Positions 51,060 to 52,298 of a DNA stretch of 52,298 bases are shown in pieces. The notes beneath the pieces are model-generated. The model was given only the letters and a program-made list of their open reading frames with translations, made no database searches and was not told where the DNA came from. Location of the stretch: positions 1 to 52,298 of the forward strand of contig JALEJB010000028.1 of the NCBI GenBank assembly GCA_022768825.1. Reading direction: 5' to 3'. Numbering within the stretch: position 1 is the first letter of the stretch; every line of letters begins with the position of its first letter. A program made the position numbers and the translations under genes. The DNA is from Lachnospiraceae bacterium (GTDB lineage Bacteria; Bacillota; Clostridia; Lachnospirales; Lachnospiraceae).

Positions 51060-52298
51060 ATGGGAAAATCCTTATTTATAGCAGAGAAACCCAGTGTTGC
51101 GCAGCAGTTTGGCGCGGTGCTGGGAGAGAAACTTTCGAGGCGCGAGGGGTATCTCGAAGGTAATACGATCATCGTGACATGGTGTGTTGGTCATCTGGTT
51201 ACGATGAGTTACCCCGATGCTTATGATGAAAAATATAAAAAATGGCGTCTGGACACATTGCCCTTTTTGCCGGAAGAATTTAAGTACGAAGTGATAGGCA
51301 GTGCGTCCAAACAATATGATATTGTATCCGGTCTTATGAGAAGGGACGACGTCGAGACGATCTATGTCTGTACTGACTCGGGACGTGAAGGAGAGTATAT
51401 CTACCGTCTGGTGGAACAGATGTCAGGAGTGAAGGGCAAAAAGCGCAAGCGCGTCTGGATTGATTCCCAGACAGAAGAAGAGATTCTGCGTGGTGTCAAA
51501 GAGGCAAAAGATCTGTCTGAGTATGATAATCTGTCGGATGCGGCGTATCTGCGTGCCAAGGAAGATTATCTGATGGGAATTAATTTTTCCCGTCTGCTGA
51601 CGATTCGTTATGGCAATTCGATGGCAGGTTTTCTGCATGAAAAATATTGCGTCATATCAGTCGGTCGTGTGATGACCTGTGTACTTGGGATGATCGTGCG
51701 TAGGGAACGAGAGATTCGCAACTTTGTGAAGACACCGTTTTATCGTGTGCTTGCCGATGTGGATGTGGCGTCCGCACTTCTTAAGATGGAATGGAAGGCG
51801 GTTGTCGGATCTAAATATGAGAATTCACCGCTTCTTTATAAGGATAATGGATTTAAGGAACGGGAATCTGCCATTGCACTCATTGGTGAGATGCTTGGAA
51901 TGGCATCATCTGACGTGGCGCTTGATGAGGATCAGCATATTGCCGGTGAGGCAGAAGGTGTCATTGAGAAGATTGAGAAGAAGAAAGAGAAAAAGAATCC
52001 GCCGCTCCTTTATAATCTGGCGGAATTACAGAACGACTGCTCGAAGTTCTTTAAAATCAGCCCGGATGAGACGCTTGCCGTGGTGCAGGAACTCTATGAG
52101 AAGAAGCTTGTCACATATCCGAGAACGGATGCGAGAGTGTTATCGACGGCGGTGGCAAAAGAGATACATAAAAATATCCGCGGATTGTGTGGAATCCCCG
52201 GCGTGCAGAATTTTGCCGAAGATATTTTAGAAAATGAGCGTTACAAGGGACTTGCCAAGACGCGTTATGTCAATGACAAGCAGATTACCGATCACTAT
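51060..52298 (+). CDS. topB: Type IA DNA topoisomerase (TopB-like), 5' part
   Basis: The first 413 codons, open at the right edge. Toprim: LFIAEKPSVAQQF (6-17) and VCTDSGREGEYIYR (103-116). Domain IV: FSRLLTIRYGN and VGRVMTCVLGMIVRRER. The catalytic Tyr353 is in LVTYPRTDAR. The Toprim DxD is D-S-G here, so the second Asp is Gly, unlike the DxDxE of E. coli TopB. AGAAGGAAAG precedes the ATG. It relaxes or decatenates DNA by single-strand passage; TopB-like copies are chromosomal or carried by integrative elements. Confidence 0.9.
   Translation, partial: MGKSLFIAEKPSVAQQFGAVLGEKLSRREGYLEGNTIIVTWCVGHLVTMSYPDAYDEKYKKWRLDTLPFLPEEFKYEVIGSASKQYDIVSGLMRRDDVETIYVCTDSGREGEYIYRLVEQMSGVKGKKRKRVWIDSQTEEEILRGVKEAKDLSEYDNLSDAAYLRAKEDYLMGINFSRLLTIRYGNSMAGFLHEKYCVISVGRVMTCVLGMIVRREREIRNFVKTPFYRVLADVDVASALLKMEWKAVVGSKYENSPLLYKDNGFKERESAIALIGEMLGMASSDVALDEDQHIAGEAEGVIEKIEKKKEKKNPPLLYNLAELQNDCSKFFKISPDETLAVVQELYEKKLVTYPRTDARVLSTAVAKEIHKNIRGLCGIPGVQNFAEDILENERYKGLAKTRYVNDKQITDHY

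Noticed and set aside
1-52298. tRNA, rRNA or known riboswitches
   Set aside because: None seen by eye on either strand; a covariance-model scan would be needed to exclude small RNAs.

Overview
The window looks like chromosome from a low-to-mid GC Clostridia, most likely a Lachnospiraceae relative. This is inferred from Spo0A-type response regulators, AAA-ATPase/PD-(D/E)XK proteins, secreted Ig-like (Big_2) proteins, GHKL kinases, and IS66, IS110 and IS4-type elements. No rRNA, tRNA or CRISPR array was seen.

Layout. (1) 1-13.8 kb is housekeeping and envelope: the end of a polysaccharide deacetylase, an orphan minimal nucleotidyltransferase, a DJ-1 protein with a membrane protein, a large SNF2 helicase, small conserved proteins, an SseB-like protein, a secreted subtilisin, a membrane nucleotide-sugar dehydratase, a glycosyltransferase and a secreted transglutaminase-like protein. 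(2) 13.9-21.8 kb is a signalling block: a GHKL sensor protein, three paralogous response regulators with Spo0A-like DNA-binding ends, a compact SF1 helicase and a hybrid histidine kinase. Between the GHKL gene and the first regulator lie a cluster of Spo0A-box-like TGTCG motifs, a 16-residue small ORF with a perfect ribosome-binding site, and a strong terminator. (3) 21.9-42.1 kb is an AT-rich accessory island with defence-type genes, nearly all on the minus strand: an AAA/PD-(D/E)XK protein, an Ig-like secreted protein and its broken duplicate, an HD plus Hsp90-like ATPase operon, HigB/HigA-type toxin-antitoxin genes, an sce7726/beta-family (sce7725) pair, an IS110 remnant, a Septu-like ATPase/HNH pair and a HerA/nuclease pair. 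(4) 42.3-46.3 kb holds an IS4-type pseudogene and an intact-looking IS66 element. (5) 46.3-49.6 kb is a LytTR/GHKL two-component locus followed by a secreted-protein candidate and a four-helix membrane protein, a bacteriocin/immunity-like layout with signs of decay. (6) 49.6 kb to the end holds a DUF234-type ATPase and the start of a type IA topoisomerase gene.

The most striking signal is regulatory. Five minus-strand promoters carry a TTGTCG(G/A) box with its first base exactly 40 bp from the first base of a TATA(G/C/T)T -10 box. They precede the compact helicase, response regulator 2, a 144-residue ORF, the HD/Hsp90 operon and the HerA/nuclease operon. The box resembles a Spo0A box (TGTCGAA), and at four of the five a TTG-type -35 lies 21 bp from the -10, a long spacer known from Spo0A-activated sigma-A promoters. 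Because three Spo0A-like regulators are encoded in the same window, I infer a local regulon linking these regulators to the defence genes. This rests on reading the sequence only; no search or alignment was run.
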